This document shows, piece after piece, positions 25,301-36,503 of a stretch of 64,000 bases of DNA. The position numbers were made by a program, and so were the translations under genes. Source of the DNA: Bisporella sp. PMI_857. Taxonomy: Eukaryota; Ascomycota; Leotiomycetes; Helotiales; Helotiaceae. The stretch spans positions 30,816 through 94,815 of the forward strand of contig JAJSPD010000115.1 in the NCBI GenBank assembly GCA_021307315.1, given 5' to 3'. The notes under the pieces were generated by a model, which saw only the letters and a program-made list of their open reading frames with translations, did not search any database and was not told the DNA's origin. Positions within the stretch are counted from its first letter, which is position 1. Each line of letters begins with the position of its first letter.

Positions 25301-26405
25301 GTAGTAAGCATGTTATTACCATACTACAGGTACGCAATGCTGCGCTCCGTGTCTGATATCGTGAACTAATCTGGGCGATATCAAGGACCATATGGGGCTA
25401 GAACAAAACTACGGACCTGGCGGAGATCTGCATAAAGTATGCCTCCTGATTCTAATCTTTAAGCGGTGCACGTGTTAAATTTTGTCTTACAGATACCTCG
25501 GGGAATCCTCAATTATGACTTTGGAGGACTAGAAGCAAACAAAGTTACCTGGGTTTGTCATACTCCGCTATCACAATGTCATCGCTTTGCGAGAGGCGTG
25601 AGCTTCGCAACCTTTTTCTAGAGATCACTGTGATACCCATAGAGCTCTGAAAACACCTGTTGTGGCTTTCACCACCCCCATGCCGAATACAAAGCATAAA
25701 TACTAATGGCTTAATAGAAGGTAACGGGAAACCTTGGAGGCGAACATGTAAGTCGATACGATCCTTCAAACATGGGCAGATTTACTTATTCATATATTTA
25801 GCCGGTTGACCGAGTTCGCGCACCAGTCAATGAAGGTGGGCTGTTTGCCGAAAGACAAGGTTTCCATCAGCCAGATGTGGGCAAGTCGCTGTGGAGGCGT
25901 GGAAGCCCTCTTGATGGCTTGACAACGCCAGGCGTTCGATTTTATAGGTAATTTGACCTCAAAAAATCACTTGGCCTGGAGGTAGACAAATGCTCACGCT
26001 TTCAAGCACCACCTTTGACCTCAACATTCCATCGAATCTTGACGCCCCAATCTCATTCAACATTGCCAACAACACGGCACCACAAGACTTCCGTGTCTTA
26101 CTATACGTCAATGGTTATCAGTTTGGAAAGTATGGTGAGCATCCATTTTCGTCTGCTTTATCGTAGCGGTCATTGATTAGGGCATAGCAAGCAATCTTGG
26201 TCCGCAAAGCAGTTTCCCTGTTCCAGAAGGTATTCTCAATCACAGGGGGCGGAATACCGTGGCAGTGTCACTTTGGGCCATGTCTCTTGGCGGAGCCAAA
26301 CTCGAGTCTTTCTTGCTGAAGACGGATGGCGTGATCGAAACAAGCATGCATCCTGTAGTTCCCATGCCTCAGCCTTCGTGGAAGCAGAGAGAAGATGCAT
26401 ATTAG
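22393..26405 (+). CDS. Beta-galactosidase, GH35, secreted, 18 exons
   Basis: Retaining beta-galactosidase that would release terminal galactose from plant-wall galactans or lactose outside the cell. Exons: 22393-22512, 22559-22621, 22682-22695, 22749-23338, 23397-23503, 23547-23734, 23782-24015, 24061-24181, 24239-24820, 24869-25000, 25050-25128, 25184-25329, 25386-25436, 25493-25552, 25718-25747, 25802-25947, 26007-26134 and 26188-26405. The phases close to exactly 1002 residues, the usual length for fungal GH35. A signal peptide starts the protein. The acid/base Glu lies in QPENEY and the nucleophile Glu in ILEMQAG, followed by [11 protein letters not shown]. The jelly-roll domains end in the final exon. 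Exon 3 is only 14 nt and is needed to make [15 protein letters not shown]. No stop or frameshift was found. Confidence 0.93.
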
Positions 26406-27262
26406 GTTCGACACAAAAACCTTACGCTGGGGGTCAATTCCTTGATGAGTAGACCGTCGGACTGGTCTCATTCGCTCTCATCGACCAATCAGGGCACGGA
26501 AGCGAAAGTTCCAAAGAGAGACTAGCTCTATGAATAATAATTGATATTAAGAACACAGTGAAAATTGCTGATTGGTGGCTAGAGCTGCATATGCGGTTAC
26601 AGCCTTGAGAGCATGAGGGTCTGTCTTATAGGGTCTGAAGCTTAGCAAAAACAAACTTTGGCATCCTGGCACGTTAAACTCAATCTTCTCGGATGCGAAA
26701 TCTGCAGAAAATACCCGTTCCTTCTGGCTGCACAAATAAGGTTTCAAACTAAGTTATTTCATCATATTACGCTCGTCGAGTAATAAGGGTGCCACGTGCG
26801 TTGTGCGCCTCGGATACCGTATCATATTCCTTTCCTTGCATTGCTTTTATCTATCTTTTAGTGTAACACTATGTATGAATAAAAAGTTTATATCTGAAAG
26901 AGTTTGAGTGGGAATGTGGTGCTAAACCTAACTTGTAATTAGCAAAGTACTCTCTTCTGCCATGGATCAACACATTTCAATACCCTCTTTGTGGTACGTG
27001 CCCGTCATATTGCTCTTTCTAGACCATGACCTGCTCTTAAAGTTGCTTCTAAACTGCCAGTATGGCTGAAGATCACGTGCTCGTTTAATGACATCACCGA
27101 AGCCAAAATTGAGCCAATCATAACCTTCCCAGCATTCCGTTATAGACGCTAAATATCAACTACATCCCCGTGAGACGATAACTCAAATCCCGATGCTAGG
27201 TGCGAACATGATTTAAAGTAGAATTGAAATAGGTTCCGGAAAGGCACAATAAACCGTACAAC
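26406..27262. other. Intergenic, 857 bp
   Basis: 3' flank of the GH35 gene and promoter of the alpha/beta hydrolase. No coding sequence recognised. Confidence 0.45.
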
Positions 27263-28339
27263 ATGGCAAACGTTTTCAAGCAGTCCTTCGGCCTTACTTG
27301 GCGCAAAGCGTTACTAAGTGCGCCACGTCTCGTGCCTGATGTCGCTCTCTACTTCACCTCATCCGAAGGTCCTCAGCCCATAGTCTTCAACATCCCATCA
27401 CGCGGAACGCACACAATTCCGCTCTACGTCTTTATTCCCCCTCCACCGAAATTAGATCCACCAGTCTCCACCCAAGAACATACCAAATTACCAGTACTGC
27501 TTGATTTCCATGGTGGAGGCTTCATCTTCGGTTCCTGCCAGGAACAAGCACCGTTCTGTGCCAAAATTGCCCGGGAGCTTAATGCTATCAGTATAAGCGT
27601 AGACTATCGTCTCGGGCCTGCAGCACAGTTTCCTGCTGCTATTGAAGACGCGGAAGATGTTCTTAATGCAATTCTTGACCCCATTCAACCGAGTTATCAA
27701 GAACTACGCTATAGTATAAACCAGCATCTGCTAAAATCGTCACGACCGAGGATCGAGTTAGATGCAACACGAATTGCTGTCTCGGGATTCAGCAGCGGAG
27801 GAAACCTAGCTCTAAATCTAGGACTATCGCTCAAACACCCAGACGTCTCTGAAGACTGGCTTACTCTCTTCCCTCTCTCATACGAGCGTAGTATACCACT
27901 CCTCCTCTTCTACCCCTCCTTAGACTGCCGGCAGCTCCCCAGTGAACGTCCACGACCGCCAGGAATGGAAGAGAAAACCGGTTTCCTGAAGTCTCTTGAG
28001 CTAGAAAGCACGCTAATGCCCACCTACCTCCCACGGAAGCAGGGGGGACACCCGCGAGCCAGTCCCGGTTTGGCTCCAATCAAGGACGGGGGGCTGCATG
28101 AGAAAGTAAATATGTTACTTGTGCTACCGGAAATGGATACGTTGGCTGAGCAGAGCGATGTGTGGGTTAAGAAAGTTGCCGAGGAGGGCAGGTCGGCCAG
28201 TCTATCGGTGGAAAAGGTAAGCGGTGTTGTGCATGGCTGGACGCAGTTTCCGGACTCGTGGTTAAGTGACGAGCACCGGAAACTTAAGATCCAGATCTTT
28301 GATGAGGCACGGGATTTCGTGGCTAGAGCGTGGGCGTAA
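27263..28339 (+). CDS. Alpha/beta hydrolase-3 (HSL-type esterase/lipase)
   Basis: Intronless 358-residue serine hydrolase of the hormone-sensitive-lipase group, which cleaves short esters or amides. The oxyanion-hole motif HGGGF is at residues 83-87, the nucleophile elbow GFSSG at 175-179 (Ser177; GDSAG is more usual), the acid Asp is probably in the DTLAEQ segment, and the base His is in VVHGW near the C-terminus. No signal peptide is evident, so it is probably cytosolic. The start is the first ATG, 25 bp after an in-frame stop region. Substrate is unknown. It lies downstream of the GH35 gene on the same strand but 0.86 kb away, and nothing shows they work together. Confidence 0.87.
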   Translation: MANVFKQSFGLTWRKALLSAPRLVPDVALYFTSSEGPQPIVFNIPSRGTHTIPLYVFIPPPPKLDPPVSTQEHTKLPVLLDFHGGGFIFGSCQEQAPFCAKIARELNAISISVDYRLGPAAQFPAAIEDAEDVLNAILDPIQPSYQELRYSINQHLLKSSRPRIELDATRIAVSGFSSGGNLALNLGLSLKHPDVSEDWLTLFPLSYERSIPLLLFYPSLDCRQLPSERPRPPGMEEKTGFLKSLELESTLMPTYLPRKQGGHPRASPGLAPIKDGGLHEKVNMLLVLPEMDTLAEQSDVWVKKVAEEGRSASLSVEKVSGVVHGWTQFPDSWLSDEHRKLKIQIFDEARDFVARAWA

Positions 28340-28731
28340 TTATGATGCTGGAATATAGATAATACTAATACTAATATTACAAATCTTTCCAGGAGGTGCT
28401 TTGCATTGATAATGTTTTCCTTTCTTTGTTCAGAGCCTTACTACTTATTAATTGAGGTTGCAATAGGCAAAGAAGCGTTGGGTAGAATTTGATAAAATAT
28501 AGACCTATAATCTATAGCCACGCATGCTTTCTATGAGAATCATGGAGTTTATAGGGCAGATGCGCCTTAGCCCAAGGAATTGACAGGGCCTGTGGTGCAT
28601 TACGCGCGGTAGGAGTGCGCTTGGTCCGGGAAGTCCTAGTCTGTCTTAAGGATCAAACTGATTCGAAAGCGAAGCCCCAGTTCTTGGCAATTTAACCTAA
28701 CTATGAGCTTAGTCCCGCTCACTCACTAACC
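28340..28731. other. Intergenic between convergent genes, 392 bp
   Basis: Shared 3' flank of the alpha/beta hydrolase and the F-box-like gene. AT-rich after 28340. No feature recognised. Confidence 0.5.
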
Positions 28732-29693
28732 TCAGTCATTACCGGCATCAGAGGCGTCCTCATCCTCCCACTCGTCCTCTCCCTCTTCCGCATTTTCACT
28801 ATCTTCCTCATCTTCACTATCGTCCTCATCTTCATCGTCAGTATCCCCAAATTCTGAAGCGATCGCTCGTCTCTCCTCCGCTAGATCTCTCAATATATTA
28901 GCTTCTTGCAGTGTATCCTTAATTTCACCCGTCGAATCCGGATCCTTCTGTTTCTTCATTTTCTTAATTCTTAACCTTCTCGCAGCCTTTGCGCTTGACC
29001 TATGCGATTGCTCAAACCCATGCAAAATCTCATGCATCATTCTCTCCATATCTAATTGCCCAGCCTCCATCGCGCTCCGGAGATTCGAATGCCTGATTTT
29101 CTGACCTTCTACCCATTCGGTGATCAGCCTGGTCGACACTTGTACCTCCGAATAGAAGACTGTATACAGCTCTTTCCAGTCGAAGCTTAATTCCAATTTC
29201 TCATAATCGATCGATAATCCTGGAATGGGTCCGTCCGTAAGATCAGTACGGACCTGTATTCTGTGCGAGGTATACTCTAGATCCTCATCTGTTATGTATT
29301 TTTGCAGAGCATTCCTAATATAAGGCTTATGTGATTCCCTAGGCAGATATTCAGGCATGTAGAATGTCGCAATCTTCTTGTCCTCGGAAAGCTTTAATAA
29401 TTTGAGCTCAACGTCTCGCTCAATCAAGGCCTCAATACCTTCGTCCCAAATGCCCCCTTTTAGCGCGTTAGCAAAGGAAGCATAGATCGATAATTGCATA
29501 TCATACCTAGCAGGAAGCGGATACATGTTCTTGGAAGTACAGACTCTTGGAAGATGGTTTCGACTACATTTTGGAATGTTTTAGAGACATGGCGCCAGGT
29601 CAGCCACATTTCTGGCAGATTCTGATCCGACTCATGGCTTTCTATGACTTTGAACCAGAGTTCTGGCGGTAAAAGAGGTATTTGAGCTGCCAT
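28732..29693 (-). pseudogene. F-box-like protein, apparently frameshifted
   Basis: The N-terminal part from ATG at 29693 (MAAQIPLLPPELWFKVIES, then WRHVSKTFQNVVETIF) looks like a fungal F-box or 2EXR-type start. After LPRTCIRF the frame becomes unconvincing and soon stops at 29460. A second frame, overlapping it and open to 28732, continues naturally (PLPARYDMQLSIYASFANAL ...) for about 260 residues. That part contains a basic segment (AARRLRIKKMKKQK) and ends in a strongly acidic Asp/Glu tail. The switch is at about 29511-29522, in CCGCTTCCTGC. Loss of one copy of a 7-nt tandem repeat would explain it. Alternatives are a sequencing error, an intron I cannot see, or a real protein starting at the ATG at 29526. 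Function unknown. Confidence 0.55.
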
Positions 29694-32190
29694 GATCGTT
29701 ATTTGAAGAGCATTTGCATTCCGTTCTCTCGTACAACACCAGAAGTTATCGTGGTTCACAACGCGCTCCAAACACGTAGTCCTAAAATGGTTAGGTCTCA
29801 ATGCTAAGCGAAGCCCCTGCCAAGACAGGTCTGTCAATATAGCTCCTATGTATAAAGTATATAAGGCTCCATGTTGGCAGACCAAAGGCTTGAAGGATGT
29901 TTTCCCAATGGAACTAGAAATGCGCTATAATGTAATGTATTTGAATATTTCAAGGTAAACTTGGATGGTTCTTACCGCTAATGAGGTGGTTCCTCCAGCT
30001 TGCGGGTACTACAATTACATTTGGCTTTACTCTTAACATAAGGCTCATCGCCATACCCATCAAGATATCTCAGGGGAACCTTGAATATCCTTCCCTGCCA
30101 AATCTACCCTTATCTATAGATACCAACCCTCGAAATACGATGTTATGTCATAGCAATATCGTGGATAGTACGAGGAGATGTGATATTTAGATTCGTTGAA
30201 GATGTTTATGTAGGGCCGGGGCTTAAGTTCAGTCGACCCGTTGAACCGTCGATGGATGATGGAGAATGCTTAGCCATATGACTGACTTTGACTTCATTCC
30301 GAGCTTCTAGAGGTCCCACTGCTTAGGGCACAAGATCTTTATTTGAGAGTTTGTTGGGTCCTGGAAGTCTTTGGCCTGAACAATCTTTTACTTTGACGGA
30401 ATACGCTGAGTACCTCAACAGGCGAACCCGGGGTCTGTAAGTCCAAATCCAGTATCTTCTCAACCACTTCAACCTTGGGAGCGACTAGAAGAGAGATCAG
30501 ACTTAAGTTATTTGGGGCTCAGTCGGATTACCCAACACTTGTATAGAATAGTTGAGGTCTCTAAAGGTAGATAATAACCAGACTTGAATGAAGAACCAGA
30601 TGCCTCACCTGGCAGAATTCCTAAGAAGCGTCGTCTGATTGAGACCATGTCACCTGAAGCGTCTGATCCAGACCGAGGATAGAACAAAAGAATTGAACAC
30701 GCAGAATCTATCATTAGTGGCATGGCGTTTGTTGATGGAACCCATTGGGATTAAGGCCAGAATTACATCTTATACTTCTGAAATTAATCAACCGTCCTCG
30801 GTGATAAAGAACAGCATCTCCTGTTCAATTCGCCTTTTAAGCCTCACTTCACCTGAGGCACCTTTTACTTGGCCCTTATCATCCTATCAGCTTTCCTTTT
30901 TTCCCTCTTCCCTTTTCCCTTATATCAATTTACTTAACCAAACGTCCAGCAACACGGCTGGCGGCTCAGTGGAATATACTCAGGTCAACGCCGTTGTTTA
31001 GGAGGAATGGCCATCAAAAATCCAGCATAAAAAATCCTTGAGCGACTAGGCTCTTCTTGACATCTCTACAGAGGTCGATAGTTTTTGCTCTTGCCCCCTC
31101 TCTGCCTTCTTCTTACTGGATGTGGAGATTGATTACTTCGCTTTTATTTTGGGGGAAGGGGGATGAGCATCTGGCTTTGATGCGCTTATCATTCTGTTGG
31201 CGGATGACGCGATTGTATTACATATTGTTTTTCTTCCATTGCATCTTGCTCGTCTCTGCCATGGCAACTCTATGCTGTGATGGTCGGATATACTTTTGTG
31301 CAGGCCTAAACAAACCTTATTCGCTACTGTAACACTCCACTTAAAATGCTTAGCATTGCTGCTATAAGTTAACCTCACTTTGTACAGCCTTTGTCTCCAA
31401 AAAATCGTATCAACTGCCGGCAAGTACTAAAAGCAGCGACAAAAAGTATAACAGCTTCATTGGTTAGCCCCCGCTGTAGGGAATATTTCTGAGTGGTGAA
31501 TACGATTTTGTTTCGGCCTGTGCAAAAGGTAGACCACCTCACCCCAGAGATCGTTGGTGAAACTCAATTAAAGCATTAGACCTCACTAATACCGGATATA
31601 AGTTCGCCTGTTTCCGAGACATGATCAGGAAGAGATCGACCAGAGTACCGGTTCTCATGGAACGGTCGAAAGCGATGATACACCATAGTGCACGTTAAAG
31701 TTCAAGTCAAGTATTAAGGTTATATCCGTCACAATGCAATTGCAACTTCAACTTGCCTTGAATTAAAATTTAAGAGAAAAAATTGATAAAATTACATCCT
31801 TCGAGTTGACTCCCACTCTAGATAAGTCACATTCTATCCCACTCCTGTCAAATGCATTCAATTGGTCATTTGCATCTAGATGGTAATACAGCTCCAGAAA
31901 GGGTAAGCTCATCCAACTCGGCACACACTTCCGTGAACCCTTCTGGGAGGCCCGTAGCAAGCGGGGTTATTGGAGAGACCTCCGTGACATCTCTCTCTTT
32001 TTCTAATTAAGTATTTGTAAGCCAGAGAAAAGGCAGAGGCGATGACAGCGTAGCTGTTAATCGAGATGTAAAGCCTTCCTCGGAACTGGATGAAACATCA
32101 CACCCCTTTCGGCTTTCTTAGAACAAGTCAGCTCTAGGTCCTGTGTCAAGAAAAGATGCTAAACGCACATTTTGCTTCCAGTCCAGAAAT
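29694..32190. other. Intergenic, 2.5 kb
   Basis: Divergent promoters of the F-box-like and MFS genes plus about 2 kb in which I recognise nothing. ORFs at 30639-31001 and 31057-31332 show no family features or codon-level conservation cues. Confidence 0.4.
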
Positions 32191-34170
32191 ATGTCTGCCA
32201 CAAATACCTCCACCGACTGCGAAATGGGCATGATCCATGATCCTCCCCAATTGGAAGCATCAAAAAAACGAGATGAAAACGATCCCAATATTGTTACTTG
32301 GGACTCTCCAGATGATCCAGAAAACCCACTGAACTGGCCATTCTGGCTTCGATGGACGCTTATTTCCACGGTCAGCGCCCTCAACTTCATGACTGGCTTG
32401 TCCTCTTCTATGTTCGCCCCAAGTATCCCGATGTTGTTGGTGGACTTTAACTCCACGAATCCCATCCTTGGAACCTTGGTCGTGACAATCTTTGTCCTTG
32501 GTCTTGCAACTGGCCCTCTAATATTCGCGCCTCTATCAGAGCTATATGGGCGGGCTCCAGTACAACACGTGGGCTCTATTGGGTAAGTCTGGCTCTTTGA
32601 TGGCTTTTATCCGGGGATTGATGTACAGGTTTCTGTTCATTGTGTTAGCGATTGATATTCACAAAAGGCTTGGAGTTAAGTCTAAGTTAAGCACATGATA
32701 TAGAAATGCTGAGTTTAGTCCTTATCATGATATATCATAACTTCTGATACTTTGAATGTGGCCATGTACATCTTTTGGCGTTTCTTGAGAATGGAATTGT
32801 TCCCACAACGCAGATAACCTTTTCCTACCATATAAAACGCTTAGTTAACAAATTTCAAGGTTCGTGATCTTCAGCATAGCATGTGCAGTCAGCCCAAGCC
32901 TCAGTACTCTAATTGGAATGCGACTTCTGTTGGGTATGTTCGCCTCCGTACCTCTTACCAACGGAGGTGGCATCATTGCCGACACGGTGAAGCAAGAGGA
33001 AAGAGGTTTTGCTTTAGCCATATACACAATGGGTACTCTGCTTGGTCCAGTCGTAGGTCCTGTAGCGGGTGGCTTGCTTGCGGCTGAAAAGGGATGGCGA
33101 TGGATTTTCTGGGTTATTACCATGGCTGTAAGCCTCCAAACAAAAGACGATGCTTCCGAAGTACTAAAGCATAACTTAGACTGGGTTTCTGACATGCCTT
33201 GGCCTCATCGTCTGGCATGAAAGCTATGCTCCGGTGATTCTCGAACGCAAAGCTGCTCGTTTACGTATAGAAACCGGAAACATGGCTCTGCGCACAATGT
33301 ATGATCGAGGCCTCTCAGCCCAAACGTACTTCATGCGAGGCATAAACCGCCCTCTGAAGATGCTTGTATTCTCACCGATTCTTGCCGCTTTGTGTGTCCA
33401 TATGGGCCTCTCTTATGCATACTTTTACCTTTTGTTCACCACGTTTACCAATATCTTCACCGAGACCTATCACTGGGCTCCGAGGTTGGTGGGCTTAAGC
33501 TTTCTAGGTGTCGGATGTGGATTCGTTGTAGGGTATATAGATCTCTCAGAACAGACCAGCATCGCATACTAATTAGATGGCTTGTAGACAATATCTATTT
33601 GGCCATTTAAGCGACACCATCTTAAAGAAACTTGCGAGAAAGGGTAACGGAGAATTGATGCCCGAGTACAGACTTCCGCTTGGTTGTCTGGGCGGAATAG
33701 CTATTCCCGCGGGGTTTTTCTGGTACGGATGGTCTGCGGAGGCGAAGATCCATGTAAGAATTCAATAATCTGATCTGGAGATAGATGAGCTAATTAGTCA
33801 TGAGTGGATCGTTCCCCTTCTAGGAACTGCACTTATTGGCTTTGGGAACTGCCTCGTTTTCGTATGTTTCTTCTTTATAACTCGTGTGTCATCGTGCTAA
33901 AAGTCTTCAAAGGTCGGCATTCAAGCTTACACGATTGACGCCTTCACCCTCTATGCTGCTTCAGGCTTAGCTGCCAATTGTGTCGTGCGGTCAATCATGG
34001 CAGCAGTTCTACCACTCGCTGCACCAAAGATGTATGAGGTATTAGGCCTGGGTTGGGGCAATTCGCTATTAGCATTTCTTGCGCTGGCTATAGTACCAGT
34101 CCCGGTCTTATTATTCTTCTATGGGGAAAGGATGAGGGGATGGAATTCTGCTCGTTTGAACAATTTGTGA
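32191..34170 (+). CDS. MFS transporter, DHA1 drug:H+ antiporter type
   Basis: Plasma-membrane efflux-type transporter of the DHA1 group, 12 membrane spans predicted. Exons: 32191-32582, 32860-33127, 33180-33532, 33588-33753, 33805-33861 and 33913-34170, 497 residues with consistent phases. The hydrophilic N-terminus ends in the family signature DPENPLNWP. Then come the first span, PLSELYGRAPV at the span 2-3 loop, GGGIIADTV and GPVVGPVAGG (the antiporter motif C region), a central loop with YAPVILERKAARLR, and a C-terminal half with PEYRLPL, FWYGWSA, YTIDAFTLYAASG and GLGWGNSLLA. Intron 1 is 277 nt whereas the others are 51-55 nt. The real ATG is 32191; the frame extends upstream only with GTG. 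Substrate unknown. Confidence 0.9.
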
Positions 34171-34959
34171 GCGATGATTTGCTGGACCCACACCGAGGTG
34201 TGTAAACGTAGACGGGGCATACGAAAATCTCAAAGACCAATGCCATAAAACGACTGACAAGGACGAGGAAGGCTGGATATCAACCTGTTGAGTATAGTCT
34301 TTTTATTTTCTTATCAGATAGATTGTTATGAAAGGATTTGGTAGCTGGTAAAAAAGTTTGTTAATAGATATTTAGATCTCGAAAAGTCTTCCGGCCATCT
34401 TGGAGAGTGACTGAATTGAGTAAAATGTTCCTTTCTGGTTCCAGTTAACCATTTACGTGTAGATGGATGGAAACGTTCGCGGGCCACAAGTTTGCGTAGC
34501 AAAACAAGGCACACCAGATTTAAGCTGCCCAGAATGAGTCTGGGGGAATAGTCTGATTCATAATGAGACTGCAATTGCTATGGCCCATGGTATATTGGGT
34601 CCCTTGGCCGATTCCCTTTCTATTTCAGCCCACACGCAGCAGATAGTTGAAGCCTTAATCGCAAGGCGGCAATTTCAATGCCAAGGCTCGGGTGGTATTT
34701 ATTACTGAATGAGGAAAACATTTCTCTTCCAAGTACTCAAGACGACCTCACCGGGCCCACCAAATCATCGCCATCGACCGAGATTGAATGGGAATCTTTT
34801 GCTTACGCCATTAGCCTTTGTTATGGACTAACCGCATAAAACTGACCCGCTCACACACAGCACACTCATAACATGAAAGGACCATCTCCGAACAGTTGGT
34901 TCTAGGATAAGCCGCTGCAGATCTGCGCAACCATGGAGCATATATATTAAGCCTCTCCC
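34171..34959. other. Intergenic, 789 bp
   Basis: 3' flank of the MFS gene and promoter of the AnmK-like gene. No coding sequence recognised. Confidence 0.45.
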
Positions 34960-36503
34960 ATGCAAAGAAAGGTAGGCCGCGAAATGGTGACATATATGGG
35001 AATGAAGGGTGTTATACCGGCTCCAAAAGGCAGAATACGAACTCCGGTCGGGCACAAATACCTCGAGGCATTGCAAGCAAGAGCTCATGGCTCCTCATCA
35101 TCCCTCAGCTCGGTTTCCTCCTCCGCAGAGAAGCAGCCCGGGCCTGGCCTCAACCTGCTGATCCTAGGAATGACGAGTGGGACGGCCATGGATGATATTG
35201 ATTTTGCACTCTGTCGATTTACACAAGAGTCTCCAGAAGCGCCACTCCATCTCGACATTGTCCAAGTATTTCTACCTATCCAATGCGCCATCCTTTCTTG
35301 TTCTTCCTCTTCTTTTTCTAATTTATAGGACAGCATGATTCGGTTGTTATGCCGTCCAAGATTCGCGCCGATGTCTTCGCCATGCTGAGGGAAGATTCTG
35401 CACCTCCAAGTATGATGTCTCAGATGGACGCCGAGATGGGACACACCTTCGCCAATGCAATACATATTTTTACACATAAGCATGGGATTTCGATCGACGA
35501 CATAGACCTCGTTGGGAGCGGGGGCCAGCTAATTACATTGACAGGAGCCCCAGCAAAAGGTCAGCACCGAAGTAATATGTGTCTAGGAGAAGGAGCAGTC
35601 ATTGCTGCGAAAACTGGTGTAACAACGGTTTCCGATTATCGAACGACGGAGCAAGCCGTTGGCAGGCAAGGAGCGCCACTATTTGCGTACTTGGTCGGAT
35701 TATTGCTACGTCACCCTACACGACTACAGATATGTATCACGATTGGAGGTATCACAACTGTATGCTTCGTACCTGCGGACAAAGATGGAGGAATAGATGC
35801 GATGTACGACTGGGATACTGGTCCAGGAACTGGAATGATTGACTCTGCATATCGAGAATATGGACTCGACCCAGCTACGGACCAGAGCGCCTTACTGTAC
35901 GGCAATATCTGCCACGAAGTGGTAGAAGAATTGCTAAATAATGACGAATACTTGCAGACGCGTCCGCCTAAGACAACAGCAAGGGAGATATACGGGGATA
36001 CCATGGCGCAGCGAATAGTCCAGATGTGTACCATGAGAGGCTGTTCACCCTCCGACACCATAGCGACCCTTACGCGTTTCACCTCAGCCTCCATTATTTC
36101 ACAAATCTTGACCTTCGGACCCCCGCACGCTGCCATCAACAATGCAGATATCGTCGTCGATGGCCGCGGCATCTATAACCCGGTCCTCATGGCCGACCTT
36201 CAACGCGAATTCCCGTTGGCCAACTTCTCGAACATGGAGATGCGGACAGGCGTTCCAAGCAATGGGAAGAAGGCCGTAGGATTCGCGATGCAAGCGATGG
36301 AGGCGCTGCTTGGGCGAGCCGTGGGAGTGACCGCGAATGCGGACGTACGGCGGCCCAACACCATCACCGGGAAACTGAGCCCCGGGCTGCGATGGAGGGA
36401 GGTGATGGAGAAAAGTGTCAAGTTTGGCGGACGAGGACGAGGGTGGGAAGGCCTACCTGAAGTGCGAGAAATGGTCGTCCGACAGAAGGGCAATTTCTCA
36501 TAG
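34960..36503 (+). CDS. Anhydro-N-acetylmuramic acid kinase-like protein, divergent
   Basis: Homologue of bacterial AnmK, which opens and phosphorylates 1,6-anhydro-MurNAc during cell-wall recycling; fungi carry relatives of unknown role. Exons 34960-35265 and 35334-36503 (68-nt intron with a strong pyrimidine tract) give 491 residues. The start is uncertain: ATGs at 34960, 34984 and 34996 are all in frame. The fold signatures are present in order: GMTSGTAMDDID near residue 70, GSGGQLITL, DYRTTEQAVGRQGAPL, IGGITTVCFVP, WDTGPGTGMID, RPPKTTAREIYGD and VVDGRGIYNPV. Several normally conserved residues differ: the usual TSGTSMDGID, GSHGQT, FR..D.A.G, GGIANV, DTGPGN and GGG.(H/Y)NP motifs are all altered. 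It may be a pseudokinase or have a new substrate. Confidence 0.85.

Noticed and set aside
22393..36503. A co-regulated sugar-use cluster (GH35, hydrolase, MFS, AnmK-like)
   Set aside because: Spacing of 0.8-2.5 kb, mixed orientation, intervening F-box-like gene and no shared site that I can show. Proximity alone is not enough.
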